From positions 636,712 through 696,411 of the forward strand of contig NZ_LMID01000011.1 of assembly GCF_001428605.1 (NCBI RefSeq): a stretch of 59,700 bases of DNA, written 5' to 3'. Below the pieces are notes generated by a model. It did no database searches. It was given only the letters and a program-made list of their open reading frames with translations, and was not told where the DNA came from. The position numbers were made by a program, and so were the translations under genes. Of this stretch, positions 23,611 through 32,802 are shown in pieces. Position 1 is the first letter of the stretch; each line of letters begins with the position of its first letter. This DNA is from Sphingomonas sp. Root720. GTDB lineage: Bacteria > Pseudomonadota > Alphaproteobacteria > Sphingomonadales > Sphingomonadaceae.

Positions 23611-24964
23611 CTTGGTCTCCGGATTGCAGGCGATGGGGCGATTGGCGGGCGGCGAGGCGGTTGGCGAGGTGCATGGTGACGGCGGGGACGACCGCGATCA
23701 CCGAGAAGACGAAATAGGTGTCCATGCGGTCAAGTCCCGCGCCGACCAGGAATCCGCCGATCATGGGGCCGATGATCGCGCCGACCCGGCCGAAGCCGAC
23801 GACGAAGCCGACCCCGGTGTTCTGGACGTCGCTAGGATACATCTTCACCGCGACGAGGAAGAGGCCGGTATAGGCGCCGACGACGAACAGCGTGGTGACC
23901 CCCGCCATCGCCAGCAAGGGCACCGGGTCGGGCGGCTGGATGCCGAAGATGACCAGCGAGACGGCCGCCAGCGCGAAATAGATCGCGGTCAGCCGGCCCT
24001 CGCCGATCCGCCGGGCGAACAGCCCCATGGTGAGATGGCCGAGCGCGCCGCAGGCGCCGGTGATCATGCCGCTGGCCGCCGCCAGCGTGGGCGACAGGCC
24101 GGCATTGGCGAGGATGGTCGGTTTCCAGTTGAGCAGGAAATAGCCGACGATCGCGTAGGTGAGCGAGGCGACCCAGACGAGGATGGTCGCCCGTCGCAGG
24201 TCGGGAGCGAGCAGCGCCTTGATGCTGCCACGCTCCGCGCGCTCGACCGGGAGCGGCGGGAAGTCGGCCAGCGGCGCCTTCCGGGCGCGGGCAAGCAGGC
24301 GGTTGAGCTTCGCCAGGTCGCCGGCCTTGCGGCGCTTGGCGAGGAAGTCTGGCGACTCGCCGAGCAGGACCAGGCTGGCGGCGAAGGTGATGGCATTGAG
24401 GATGCCCGCCGCGACGAAGATCGTCCGCCATCCCGAAAATTCGAGCGCGAGCACCGCGATGCCGCTCGCCGTCATCGTGCCGATGGTGAAACCGAGATGG
24501 AGGATGGCGAGCGAGATGTTGCGCACCTTGTAGGTGGTGACCTCGGCCACGGTGGTGTTGAGGCATACGACGAGCGTGCCTAGCCCGATCCCGGTGACGA
24601 AGCGCAGCACCAGCAGTTCATAGACGTTACCGGCGATGCTGGTCAGCAGCAGCGCCGCCGCCAGCGATCCGATCGCGGCGAGCATCACGGGACGGCGGCC
24701 GATCTTGTCGGCAAAGGGCGCCACCACGAAGGCGCCGATCGACAGCCCGACCGACGAGACGCCGAAGATCGTGCCGAGCACCGCGGGCGCAACGCCCCAC
24801 TCCCTGGTGAGGACCGGCGCGGCGAGCGCGAGCGAGACGACGTCGAACCCGTCCGCGACGTTGCAGAAGCAGCAGAGCGCCACGACCAGATATTGGTAGG
24901 GGCTCATCGCCACCGCCAGCAGGCCGGGCCTTTCGTCCCCAGTGCCCCGCGATGTTCCAGCCAC
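23588..24964 (-). CDS. MFS transporter, aromatic acid:H+ symporter type
   Basis: An inner-membrane carrier of 458 residues with 12 predicted hydrophobic segments. The family signatures include DGFDVVSLALAAPVL in the first segment, the loop motif ADKIGRRP between segments 2 and 3, and FVTGIGLGTLVVCLNTTVAE. The GTG at 24964 is chosen because an AGGAG site lies 7-8 bases upstream; 24 more codons upstream are polar and have no ribosome site. It is the first gene of the operon with two amidohydrolases, so it probably imports their substrate or a precursor. It is divergent from the TonB receptor at 25229. Confidence 0.88.
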   Translation of the reverse strand: MAGTSRGTGDERPGLLAVAMSPYQYLVVALCCFCNVADGFDVVSLALAAPVLTREWGVAPAVLGTIFGVSSVGLSIGAFVVAPFADKIGRRPVMLAAIGSLAAALLLTSIAGNVYELLVLRFVTGIGLGTLVVCLNTTVAEVTTYKVRNISLAILHLGFTIGTMTASGIAVLALEFSGWRTIFVAAGILNAITFAASLVLLGESPDFLAKRRKAGDLAKLNRLLARARKAPLADFPPLPVERAERGSIKALLAPDLRRATILVWVASLTYAIVGYFLLNWKPTILANAGLSPTLAAASGMITGACGALGHLTMGLFARRIGEGRLTAIYFALAAVSLVIFGIQPPDPVPLLAMAGVTTLFVVGAYTGLFLVAVKMYPSDVQNTGVGFVVGFGRVGAIIGPMIGGFLVGAGLDRMDTYFVFSVIAVVPAVTMHLANRLAARQSPHRLQSGDQDAASPAV

Positions 24965-25228
24965 GCCTCTCTCCTGCTTTTCGGAACCCGCGGTCGCGCC
25001 GGTGCGGTACGGGTTTTTGCCTATATCTAATTTCATTCGTCAATATGCGATTTCACCGCTTGCGCAAACTGGAAACTGTATGTCATAAACAAGTATCGTT
25101 CGTCATATCATAATGAGTCAGGGGCGTGGCTCGTCGGTTGGCCGCAAGGCCGGCAACGCCGGCGAACGATGATCTGAAGGCAACAGCGGCACAGGAAGAA
25201 CGGCCGCACCAAACCTTGGGGAGGATCG
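24965..25228. promoter_or_regulatory. Divergent promoter region, MFS / TonB receptor
   Basis: This 264-bp region has an AT-rich centre (about 25010-25115), unlike the surrounding DNA, which fits two back-to-back promoters. It holds two related motifs, TTCGTCAATAT (25036-25046) and TTCGTCATAT (25099-25108), 63 bases apart. A similar TTTGTCATAT occurs on the opposite strand at 38453-38462 before another MFS gene. These may be binding sites for a regulator such as the MarR protein at 35.5 kb; this is a guess. Confidence 0.4.
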
Positions 25229-28057
25229 ATGAAAAGGACTATTTCCGTATCCGCGCGCGTGCCGTCGGCCTGGTTGGCCGGTTCGAGCATCGCGGCGCTT
25301 TCGCTGCCGCTGCTGGCGGTCGCTTCCCCGGCCGGGGCGCAGGTCGCCAGTCCGGTACCGGCGACGGCCGAGAGCGACAGCCGCTACGACGACAGCCGGG
25401 AGATCACGGTTACGGGCTCGCGCCTGCGTACCGGCTTCACCGCGCCGACCCCGGTCACCGCGATCGGCGACGCGCAGATCGAAAGCCGCGCGATCACGAC
25501 GGTCGGCGAGCTCAACTATGAAATCCCCCAGCTGCGCATCAACCAGAATATCGGCCGGTCGAGCGAGCCGGTCGGCCAGAACGTCGCCGATCTCCGCGCG
25601 CTCGGTTCGGCCCGCACGCTTCTGCTGCTCGACGGTCGCCGCCTTGCCGCGACCAGCCCGTTCGGCGGTATCGACACCAACATCTTCCCGGTCTCGCTGA
25701 TCAACGGGGTCGAGGTGGTGACCGGCGGCGCATCGGCGGCCTATGGATCGGACGCGGTCGCGGGCGTGATCAACTTCTCGATCGACAAGAAGTTCGAGGG
25801 GCTGAAGGTCGACGCTTCCTACGGCCAGTCCAAATATGACGACTTCAGGCGGCCGGTGATCTCCGCGGCGGTCGGCAGGAGCTTCCTCGACGACCGGCTG
25901 CACGTGACGGCAGCGGGCGACTTCTTCCGCAACACCGGCCAGACCCGGGTGGCCAGCCGGCCCTGGGGCCGCGGCAGACCGGTGCTGTTCAACAATCTCG
26001 GCTATACGCCGACCAACGGACAGACGAAGAGCTTCATCGCCCGGGGTGCGACCTTCTCCCGCATGACCTTCGGCGGCCTGATCGTCGCACCTGCGACCAG
26101 CCCGCTCTACGGCATCCAGTTCGGACCGAACGGAACGCCGCAGCCGTTCAACTATGGCAGCCAGATCAACACGGTTTTCCAGCTCGGCGGGCAGGGCGAT
26201 TCGCTCGAGGATGACGGCAATCTGATGCCGCACATCACCCGCTATTCGGGCTATGGACGGCTGAGCTACGAGGCTTCGGACAGCCTGTCCTTCTGGTCTG
26301 AGCTCCTCTGGTCGCGGGTAGAGGTCAAGTCGGACCTCGCTCCCAATTACGACAGCGGCACGTTGACGATCCGGCGCGACAATGCGTTCCTGCCGTCGTC
26401 GATCCGCGACATCATGACGGCCAACAACATCAACCAGTTCAGCTTCGGCCGCGTGAACCTGGAAGATGGCTTCTCGGAAAACAACAGCGTCACCCGCGCC
26501 ATGCGCTATGCGGCGGGCGCGGAGGGCAAGTTCGGCGACGGCTGGACCTGGGACGCCTTCGTCCAGCGGTCGGACAACCGCTTCCGTCAGGAAAGCGTCA
26601 ACAATCGCATCCAGGCGAACTGGTTCGCCGGGGTGGATTCGGTGGTCAGCCCGACGACCGGTCAGCCGGTCTGCCGCATCAACGCCGACGCGGGCACCGC
26701 CAACGACAATCCGGCCTGCGTGCCGATCAACGTGTTCGGCGCCGGATCGATCAGTCCGGCGGCGCTCGACTGGTATCGCGGCACATCCTTCTACGATGCG
26801 AAGATGAGCCAGAACGCGGCCGGACTGAACGTCGCCGGTGCCCCCTTCGCGACATGGGCGGGCGACGTGTCGCTCGCCTTCGGCGGCGAATATCGGCGCG
26901 AGAAGATCGACAGCAAGTCGGACGCGATCTCGCAGATCAGCGGCTGGCGGTCGATCAACCAGCAGCCCTTCTCGGGTAGCCTGAACGTCAAGGAAGTCTA
27001 TGCCGAGGTCGGCATCCCGCTGGCCAAGGACATGGCCTTCGCCAAGAACCTCGAGCTGAACGGCGCGATCCGTTATGCCGATTACAGCTCGTCGGGCGGG
27101 GTCACCACCTGGAAGGTCGGCGTCAACTATTCCCCGATCTCGGACATCCGCTTCCGGGGCACGATCAGCCGCGACATCCGGGCCGCGAACGTCAACGAGC
27201 TCTATGCGGGCCGCAACCAGGTGATCAACACGATCATCGACCCGCGTGACAATGTGGCGAACTTCGTGACCCAGCTGACCGGCGGCAATCCCGCGCTCGA
27301 TCCGGAAAAGGCGGACACCAAGGCGGTCGGCGTGGTGCTCCAGCCCGGTTTCATCCCCGGGCTCAGCGTCTCGCTCGATTATTACTCGATCAAGATCAAG
27401 GACGCGATCACCTCGGTTCCGGCGCAGACGATCGTCGACAACTGCCTGAAGCTCAACATCGACAGCTTCTGTCCGTTCGTCGAGCTCGACGGCGCCGGCA
27501 AGATCAGCCGCGTGACCGCGACCCTGATCAACACCCAGACGGTGAAGACCAGCGGTGTCGACTTCGAGGCGGCCTATCGCCGTCCGGTGGAATGGTTCGG
27601 CCAGGACGGCGGCATCAGCGCCCGCCTGCTCGTCACCTATGTCCGCGATCTCGAGCTCACCACCTCGGGCGTGACGATCGATTATGTCGGCGATCTCGCC
27701 ACCGACTATAGCGGCCAGCCGCGCTGGAAGGCCAATTTCGACCTGACCTACAGCGGCGGTCCGCTGAAGCTCGGCGCCTATGTCCGCTATATCGGCAACG
27801 GCAAGTTCCGGTCCTTCTACGTCGACGACGTCGACCTGCCCGCCGATCAGAACCATGTGAAGGGTCGTGCCTATGTCGACCTGTCGGGGGCCTACAAGAT
27901 CACCGACAATATCGAGCTCTACGGCAAGATCGACAACCTGTTCAACAAGGCGCCGCCGATCATTCCCAACAACATCGTCCAGCCGACCGTATCCAATTCG
28001 CAGATGTTCGATCGGATCGGCCGTTTCTACGTGGCGGGCGTCCGGCTGAAACTCTGA
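25229..28057 (+). CDS. TonB-dependent receptor (second)
   Basis: A protein of 942 residues. A long signal peptide ends at ASPAGAQ. The TonB-box/plug region has REITVTGSRLR, SARTLLLLDGRRL and VEVVTGGASAAYGSDAVAGVINF. The barrel ends in YVAGVRLKL. The N-terminal pattern (ITVTGSR, LDGRR) marks a different receptor subfamily from those at 13.0 and 53.5 kb; this subfamily is common in sphingomonads and xanthomonads for complex organic ligands. GGGGAGGATCG precedes the ATG. It is followed by a GC-rich hairpin and an MFS gene, so outer- and inner-membrane uptake are encoded together. Confidence 0.92.
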   Translation: MKRTISVSARVPSAWLAGSSIAALSLPLLAVASPAGAQVASPVPATAESDSRYDDSREITVTGSRLRTGFTAPTPVTAIGDAQIESRAITTVGELNYEIPQLRINQNIGRSSEPVGQNVADLRALGSARTLLLLDGRRLAATSPFGGIDTNIFPVSLINGVEVVTGGASAAYGSDAVAGVINFSIDKKFEGLKVDASYGQSKYDDFRRPVISAAVGRSFLDDRLHVTAAGDFFRNTGQTRVASRPWGRGRPVLFNNLGYTPTNGQTKSFIARGATFSRMTFGGLIVAPATSPLYGIQFGPNGTPQPFNYGSQINTVFQLGGQGDSLEDDGNLMPHITRYSGYGRLSYEASDSLSFWSELLWSRVEVKSDLAPNYDSGTLTIRRDNAFLPSSIRDIMTANNINQFSFGRVNLEDGFSENNSVTRAMRYAAGAEGKFGDGWTWDAFVQRSDNRFRQESVNNRIQANWFAGVDSVVSPTTGQPVCRINADAGTANDNPACVPINVFGAGSISPAALDWYRGTSFYDAKMSQNAAGLNVAGAPFATWAGDVSLAFGGEYRREKIDSKSDAISQISGWRSINQQPFSGSLNVKEVYAEVGIPLAKDMAFAKNLELNGAIRYADYSSSGGVTTWKVGVNYSPISDIRFRGTISRDIRAANVNELYAGRNQVINTIIDPRDNVANFVTQLTGGNPALDPEKADTKAVGVVLQPGFIPGLSVSLDYYSIKIKDAITSVPAQTIVDNCLKLNIDSFCPFVELDGAGKISRVTATLINTQTVKTSGVDFEAAYRRPVEWFGQDGGISARLLVTYVRDLELTTSGVTIDYVGDLATDYSGQPRWKANFDLTYSGGPLKLGAYVRYIGNGKFRSFYVDDVDLPADQNHVKGRAYVDLSGAYKITDNIELYGKIDNLFNKAPPIIPNNIVQPTVSNSQMFDRIGRFYVAGVRLKL

Positions 28058-28076
28058 TCCCGGCCGCCGGCCAGAA

Positions 28077-28117
28077 GGGGGCGGGCTCCGGCGCGACGAC
28101 GCGCCGGGCCCGTCCCC
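28077..28117 (+). terminator. Strong GC hairpin between TonB receptor and MFS genes
   Basis: Bases 28077-28095 pair with 28100-28117 around an ACGA loop, with one bulged C and two wobble pairs. No T run follows directly. It can act as a partial terminator or protect the upstream mRNA end, which would lower expression of the MFS gene relative to the receptor. Confidence 0.5.
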
Positions 28118-28138
28118 TTCGTCTTCAACGACAAGGAT

Positions 28139-29473
28139 ATGCGCGTGTCCAGATCGCCCACCGACGTGATCCGCCAGACGCCGATGAGCGTCTATCAATA
28201 TGCGATCATCGCGCTGTGCGTGCTCAGCTACGCTTCCGACGGGGTCGACGTCGTCACCCTGTCCTACGCCGCTCCCGCCTTGATGAAGGAATGGGGCATC
28301 TCGGCCGAGACCTTCGGCCTGGCCTATACGGCGACCCCGGTCGGGATCGCCATCGGCTCCTTCTTCCTGTCCCCGCTCGCCGACCGGATTGGCCGCCGCA
28401 CGCTGACCCTTTGGTTGCTCGGCTCGCTGGTGATCATGCTGTTCCTGACCGCCGTCAGTTCCTCGCTGCTGATGCTGGTCACCCTGCGCCTGCTGACCGG
28501 CGTCAGCCTCGGGGCGCTGGTGGTCTGCCTCAACGTCACCGTGGCGGAGTTCAGCAACGAGGAGCGTTCGAACCTGCTCGTCGGCATTCTCCATACCGGC
28601 TATTCGGCCGGCGGGATGGTCTGTGGCGCGCTCGCCGCGCTGCTGCTCGAACCCCTCGGCTGGCGGTCGCTGTTCTACGCGGCCGCGATGCTCAGCGTCG
28701 TCAGTTTCCTGCTCAGCCTGTTCGTCCTTGCGGAATCGCCGATGTATCTCGTCGCGCGCCGCCCGGCCGACGCGCTCCAGCGGCTCAACGCGACCTTTCG
28801 CCGGATGAACAAACCCGAGTTCGACAGCCTGCCGCCAGCGCCCGAGACCGCGCGCGGTGGCAAGAAAAGCGCGACGATCATCCCGCGCGCGCTGTGGTTC
28901 GGCACCGCCCTGCTCTGTCTCGCCGGCTTCGTCTTCACGATCAGCGGCGGCTTCATGGCGAGCTGGCGGCCGAAGCTCCTCGACATGGCCCACATGACGA
29001 TGACGTGGAACGGCATCGCCGGGGTTTGCACCCACGGCGCCGGCATCTTCGCCCATCTTTTCGTCGGCGCGATCGCGCGCCGGGTGGGGGAGCGCAAGAT
29101 AGCGGTGATCTTCCTGATCGGCATGGGGCTGGCCTTCACACTGCTCGGGATGGTGCCCGACGGCGCGATTCTGCCGCTGATCGTCGCATCGGCCCTGTCG
29201 GGCTTCTTCAACGTCGGGGCGTTCACCGCGATCATGCTGGTGACGCTCAACTATTTCGAGCCCGCCGTCCGCAGTGCGGGTCTCGGCATCATGCTCGGCT
29301 GCTCGCGGGTCGGCGGGATCGTCGGGCCGCTGCTCGGCGGCTTCGCGATCGGCGCGGGGTTCGGCCGTTTCTGGACGCTGTTCCTGTTCGCGGTGATCCT
29401 GCTGATCCCGGTGGTCGCGGCGATCTACGCGCGGTCGAGCGCGAAGGGCGAGCCGGCGCCGGCGCATGGCTGA
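28139..29473 (+). CDS. MFS transporter, aromatic acid:H+ symporter type
   Basis: A 12-segment carrier of 444 residues. It has SYASDGVDVVTLSYAAPAL, ADRIGRRT in the segment 2-3 loop, and LLTGVSLGALVVCLNVTVAEFSNEERSN, close in pattern to the carrier at 23588-24964. The ATG at 28139 is listed, but a GTG two codons later (28145) has the better spacing to AAGGA (28133-28137). It probably moves the compound delivered by the TonB receptor, or a related acid, across the inner membrane. Confidence 0.88.
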   Translation: MRVSRSPTDVIRQTPMSVYQYAIIALCVLSYASDGVDVVTLSYAAPALMKEWGISAETFGLAYTATPVGIAIGSFFLSPLADRIGRRTLTLWLLGSLVIMLFLTAVSSSLLMLVTLRLLTGVSLGALVVCLNVTVAEFSNEERSNLLVGILHTGYSAGGMVCGALAALLLEPLGWRSLFYAAAMLSVVSFLLSLFVLAESPMYLVARRPADALQRLNATFRRMNKPEFDSLPPAPETARGGKKSATIIPRALWFGTALLCLAGFVFTISGGFMASWRPKLLDMAHMTMTWNGIAGVCTHGAGIFAHLFVGAIARRVGERKIAVIFLIGMGLAFTLLGMVPDGAILPLIVASALSGFFNVGAFTAIMLVTLNYFEPAVRSAGLGIMLGCSRVGGIVGPLLGGFAIGAGFGRFWTLFLFAVILLIPVVAAIYARSSAKGEPAPAHG

Positions 29474-29484
29474 CGAACTTTTCC

Positions 29485-29585
29485 CGTCATTCCGGCGAAA
29501 GCCGGAATCTCACTGCCCTTGGCGCTCGATTGCGCCATGGTCCGCAAAGGGAAGGGAGATCCCGGCTGTCGCCGTGATGAGGATA
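29485..29585. repeat. REP-like repeat nest
   Basis: A short palindrome CCGGCGAAAGCCGG (near 29492-29505) and a related arm GATCCCGGC...GCCGTGATG (near 29557-29579) lie between the MFS and GlcG/HbpS genes. They belong to the same class of intergenic palindrome as in the 10.1-10.6 kb nest. No gene is visible here. Confidence 0.5.
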
Positions 29586-29599
29586 TCGGGAGCCATGGA

Positions 29600-30091
29600 A
29601 TGACGAAAGCACTTCAACCCGCCCGCTGGATCGCGGCTGCCCTGCTCGCCACCGCCACGATCGCCCCCGCGCAGACCGCGCGCCCGGCACTCGACTATGC
29701 CAGTGCGGCGAAGATCCGCGACACCTGCCTCGACTGGGCCGCGAAGAACGGGAAGCGCATGACCGTGGCGGTGATGGACACGCACGGCATGCTGGTCGTC
29801 TATGCGCATATGGACGGCGCCTCCTACCAGGCCGGCGAGATGGCGCGCTGGAAGGCGACCGCCGCATCGCGCTTCGGCAGGGCGACCGCCGACATCGCCA
29901 AGCTCAACCCGGCCCCGAACGTGCCCAATGTCGCGACGATTCCCGGCGGCGTCGCGGTCTATACCGCCGACGGCGTCGCGCTGGGCGGCGTGGGCGTGTC
30001 GGGCGGCCGGCCGGATGAGGATGTCGGCTGCGCCACCGGCGGGATCGCGGCGGCGGGGCTGAAGACCGACAAGCCGCCCCAGCCTCAATAG
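29600..30091 (+). CDS. GlcG/HbpS-family (DUF336) exported protein
   Basis: A protein of 163 residues. The N-terminal signal peptide WIAAALLATATIAPAQT is followed by the GlcG/HbpS fold: SAAKIRDTCLDWAAKNGKRMTVAVMDTHGMLVVYAHMDGAS, then VATIPGGVAVYTADGVALGGVGVSGG and DEDVGCATGG. HbpS relatives bind haem or act as sensors; others are encoded with catabolic oxidases. GGGAG precedes the ATG at 29600. Its stop overlaps the convergent CMD gene by 7 bases. Periplasmic location is likely; the ligand is unknown. Confidence 0.85.
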   Translation: MTKALQPARWIAAALLATATIAPAQTARPALDYASAAKIRDTCLDWAAKNGKRMTVAVMDTHGMLVVYAHMDGASYQAGEMARWKATAASRFGRATADIAKLNPAPNVPNVATIPGGVAVYTADGVALGGVGVSGGRPDEDVGCATGGIAAAGLKTDKPPQPQ

Positions 30092-30474
30092 GCGTCGATT
30101 TCCTTCAGCGCCTCGGCGGCGAGACCCCAGCTTTCGACGCCGCCCGCTACGCCGATGTAGAGCGTGGTCTGCAGCAGAACCTCGCGGATGTCCTCCTTGG
30201 TCGCGCCGTTGGCGACCGCGCATTTGACGAGGCGCTTGAGCGGGGTGTGGCGGTTGAGCGCGGCGCAGATCGCCATCGTGATCAGGCTGCGTTCGCGCAG
30301 GGTCAGGCCCGGGCGGGTCCAGGTCTCGCCGAAGCAGGCCGAGGTGACGTAATTCTCCAGCGGCTCGTGGAAGTCGTCGGCAGCGTCGAGCCGCTCGACG
30401 CTGGCGGCGCCGAACAGCGTCTTGCGCATCTCGCGGCCGGCTTCGAAGGCGGGGTCGTCATGCTTGAGGGCCAT
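30085..30474 (-). CDS. Carboxymuconolactone decarboxylase family protein (PcaC-like)
   Basis: A protein of 129 residues with the all-helical PcaC fold: FGETWTRPGLTLRERSLITMAICAALNRHTPLKRLVKCAVANGATKEDIREVLLQTTLYIGVAGG. Length and the LTLRERSLITMA and GATKEDIREVLLQ blocks are as in 4-carboxymuconolactone decarboxylases. No C-x-x-C pair is present, unlike the AhpD-like protein at 15576. It is the last gene of an operon MetE-like, esterase, CMD. It may decarboxylate or isomerise a lactone; the true substrate is unknown. Confidence 0.85.
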   Translation of the reverse strand: MALKHDDPAFEAGREMRKTLFGAASVERLDAADDFHEPLENYVTSACFGETWTRPGLTLRERSLITMAICAALNRHTPLKRLVKCAVANGATKEDIREVLLQTTLYIGVAGGVESWGLAAEALKEIDAY

Positions 30475-30491
30475 GGTCTGGTTCCTGTCGT

Positions 30492-31421
30492 TCAGAGGAG
30501 GGTTCGGATCGATCGGCCCAGCTGCGCCATTTCGTCGCGGGCGGGGGCGGAGAAGCGGAGCGCGCGGAGGAAGCCGTGCGGCATCGCCGGAGCGGTGCGG
30601 ATATCGGCCGCGGTGCCGGCCTTGCGCAGCGCGCCGGCATAGTCGCGGCCTTCCTCCAGCATAGGATCATGCTCGGCGACGATCATGGTCGCGGGCGGAA
30701 GGCCGGAAAGGTCGCGATTGCGCAGCGGCGGGACGAGGCCGATCGGATCGCGCGCGTCGCAGGCGCGCCAGGTGCGGAGCATCGCCTCGATGACGGGAAG
30801 GGTCAGCACCGGATCGACGGCGGCGCGGTGCGCCGCGCGTTCGGCGATGTCGAAGACGCCGTAGAGCAGCACCTGGCAGGCGATCGCCGGGCCGCCGCGA
30901 TCGCGCGCCAGGATGGCGAGCTGCGCGGCGATGAAAGCGCCCGCGCTGTCCCCCGCGACGCCGATCCGCGCGGGATCGATCCGCAGGCCTTCGGCCATCG
31001 CGTGCGTCCAGGCGAGGCTGTCGAAGCTCGCCTCGATCATCGCGCGCGGGGTGGCCTCGGGCAGGCGCGGATAATGGACGCTGATCACCGTGGCGCCGCT
31101 CGCCTCGGCCAGCGCCATCGCCAGCGGCTCGTAGCTTTCGATGCTGCCGATGGTGAAGCCGCCGCCGTGGAAATAGACCAGCGCCGGTTGGGGCCCGTCG
31201 CCCGCCGGGCGATAGATCCGCACCGGCGTCTCGCAGCCGTCGCCGACGACGAAGCTCGAGGCGACCTCCATCCCCTCGGGACGGGGAATGGCGATGCGGT
31301 CGGCATGGCGATCGGCCAGCAGCCGCGCCGCCTCGAGCGGCGGGCGCTGTCCGGCCGGCGCCAGCCGGACCGCTTCGATATAGTCGGCGATCCCGTCCGC
31401 GAGGGTGGGGCCGGCCGTCAC
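30492..31421 (-). CDS. Alpha/beta-hydrolase, hormone-sensitive-lipase-type esterase
   Basis: A protein of 309 residues with the oxyanion motif HGGG (85-88), the nucleophile Ser159 in GDSAG, an Asp in VAEHDPMLEEG and a His in PHGFLR. This is the complete catalytic set of the HSL esterase family. It starts with GTG one base after the stop of the MetE-like gene, so it is coupled to it. It would cleave an ester or lactone in the cytoplasm. Confidence 0.9.
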   Translation of the reverse strand: MTAGPTLADGIADYIEAVRLAPAGQRPPLEAARLLADRHADRIAIPRPEGMEVASSFVVGDGCETPVRIYRPAGDGPQPALVYFHGGGFTIGSIESYEPLAMALAEASGATVISVHYPRLPEATPRAMIEASFDSLAWTHAMAEGLRIDPARIGVAGDSAGAFIAAQLAILARDRGGPAIACQVLLYGVFDIAERAAHRAAVDPVLTLPVIEAMLRTWRACDARDPIGLVPPLRNRDLSGLPPATMIVAEHDPMLEEGRDYAGALRKAGTAADIRTAPAMPHGFLRALRFSAPARDEMAQLGRSIRTLL

Positions 31422-31422
31422 C

Positions 31423-32631
31423 TCAGGCCCAGAGGCGCTCGGATGCGAGCTTCGCGCCCTCGACCAGCGCCGACAGCTTCGCCCATTGCACCTCGGGATG
31501 GACCCGCGCCATGTTCCAGCCCTGCGAGAAGCCGCAGTCGGTGCCCGCGATCACATTCTCGCGGCCGACGACGCCGGCATAATTAGCGATCCGCATAGCG
31601 ATCAACTCGGGATGCTCGACGACGTTGGTCTGGTGGCTGATCACGCCGGGGACGAGGATCTTGCCGTCGGGCAGCTTCACGTCCTTCCACACCGTCCACT
31701 CATGCTCGTGGCGCGGGTTGGCGCCCTCGATCACATAGGCCTGCGCCTTGATCTTGAGGATGATGTCGATCACCTCGCGCAGCGGCACGTCGGTGGTGTG
31801 CGGGGTGTTCATCGATCCCCAGCACATATGGTACCGGACCCGGTCCTCGGGAATGCCGCGCAGCGCGTGGTTATAGGCCTCGACCTGCCGTTCGGACGCG
31901 CGGCGCAGATCCTCGGGGGTCGGGTTGGGATTGCCGGGCAGCACCTGGTTGCGGGCCGGCAGCCCGAGGTCGAGCTGGACGACGAAGCCGGCATCGACGA
32001 TCGCCTTATATTCGACGTGCATCGCGTCGGCGAGCGCATAGAGATAGGCCGATTCGTTCTCATAGACCTCGCCCGCATCGGCGTCGTCGCGCGCCGGCGT
32101 GGCCGACGGCATGAACGCCTCGACGAAATCCTTGCCCGCAAGCGCAGCCTTGTAGTTGTCGAGATCGCGCTGGAGCGCGTCCTGCCCGACATAGGTGATC
32201 GGCGCGGCGACGCGGACCCGGTTCGGGGGGGTCTTCGCGGCCTGGCGCGTCTTCTCCGCATCGAGTTCGGGCGGCATCCACATGGTTTTGTACATGGCGT
32301 TGTACTGCTTCATGAAGCCCGGAAATTCTTCGCTCAGCTGGGCATAATAGGGGCCCTTCGCCTCCGGCGGCACCTTCTCCAGCCCACCCAGCCGCTCGGT
32401 CACATAATTGTGGAAGCTGGGCTTGGAAATCTCGCCGTCGCTGGGGATGTCGATGCCGATTTCGGCCTGTTTCGCGACGACATCGGCGACGCCCTGCGTC
32501 ACGTGCGCCTGGAAGGCGGCCTCGTCGACGGGCTCGCCCAGCGTCTTCGCCATCATGTCCCTGAGGACGGGGAGGGGGCGGATAAGACTCCCGACATGGG
32601 TTGTCAGGATACGGTCGGTGCTGCGCCTCAC
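31423..32631 (-). CDS. MetE-like (cobalamin-independent methionine synthase C-terminal domain) protein, copy 1
   Basis: A stand-alone TIM barrel of 402 residues related to the catalytic C-terminal domain of MetE and to epoxyalkane:CoM transferase. Signatures are RILTTHVGSLIRP, YHMCWGSMNTPH, AYVIEGANPRHEHEW and GTDCGFSQ. The likely zinc ligands are the His/Cys of HMCWG, the Glu of IEGAN and the Cys of TDCGF. True methionine synthases are about 750 residues and have an N-terminal folate domain, which is absent. It starts with GTG behind a GGAG site. It heads the operon with the esterase and CMD genes. Methyl or thiol transfer in a catabolic pathway is possible. Confidence 0.85.
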   Translation of the reverse strand: MRRSTDRILTTHVGSLIRPLPVLRDMMAKTLGEPVDEAAFQAHVTQGVADVVAKQAEIGIDIPSDGEISKPSFHNYVTERLGGLEKVPPEAKGPYYAQLSEEFPGFMKQYNAMYKTMWMPPELDAEKTRQAAKTPPNRVRVAAPITYVGQDALQRDLDNYKAALAGKDFVEAFMPSATPARDDADAGEVYENESAYLYALADAMHVEYKAIVDAGFVVQLDLGLPARNQVLPGNPNPTPEDLRRASERQVEAYNHALRGIPEDRVRYHMCWGSMNTPHTTDVPLREVIDIILKIKAQAYVIEGANPRHEHEWTVWKDVKLPDGKILVPGVISHQTNVVEHPELIAMRIANYAGVVGRENVIAGTDCGFSQGWNMARVHPEVQWAKLSALVEGAKLASERLWA

Positions 32632-32802
32632 ATCATCTCCTATGCTATCGGTTGGGCTCTAACACGCTGCCGTGAACGGCATGCGAATGAAAGCTTGGCT
32701 TATAGTTATCTTGGTGCCATGTTGAATGATATTTGTAAATAGCGACTCTGCGGAACGGGAAACAGCCGTTTTCGGGGGGCGCCCGGAGGAGTGGGAGAGG
32801 CA
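32632..32802. promoter_or_regulatory. Divergent promoter region, MetE-like operon / aldolase operon
   Basis: 171 bp between two operons facing away from each other. The middle (about 32680-32750) is clearly AT-richer than the flanks, as expected for promoters. I see no clear repeat shared with other sites apart from a short CGAATGAAA also found (reverse strand) near 25031-25039. Confidence 0.4.

Noticed and set aside
25118-29467. A very long open frame on the minus strand (over 1400 codons), opposite the second TonB receptor and MFS genes
   Set aside because: It is a mirror image of well-recognised genes. Its translation is a low-complexity Arg/Asp/Gly-rich protein typical of antisense frames in GC-rich DNA. 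Similar long shadows opposite 12843-15461, 16325-18376 and 42940-45180 were dropped for the same reason.
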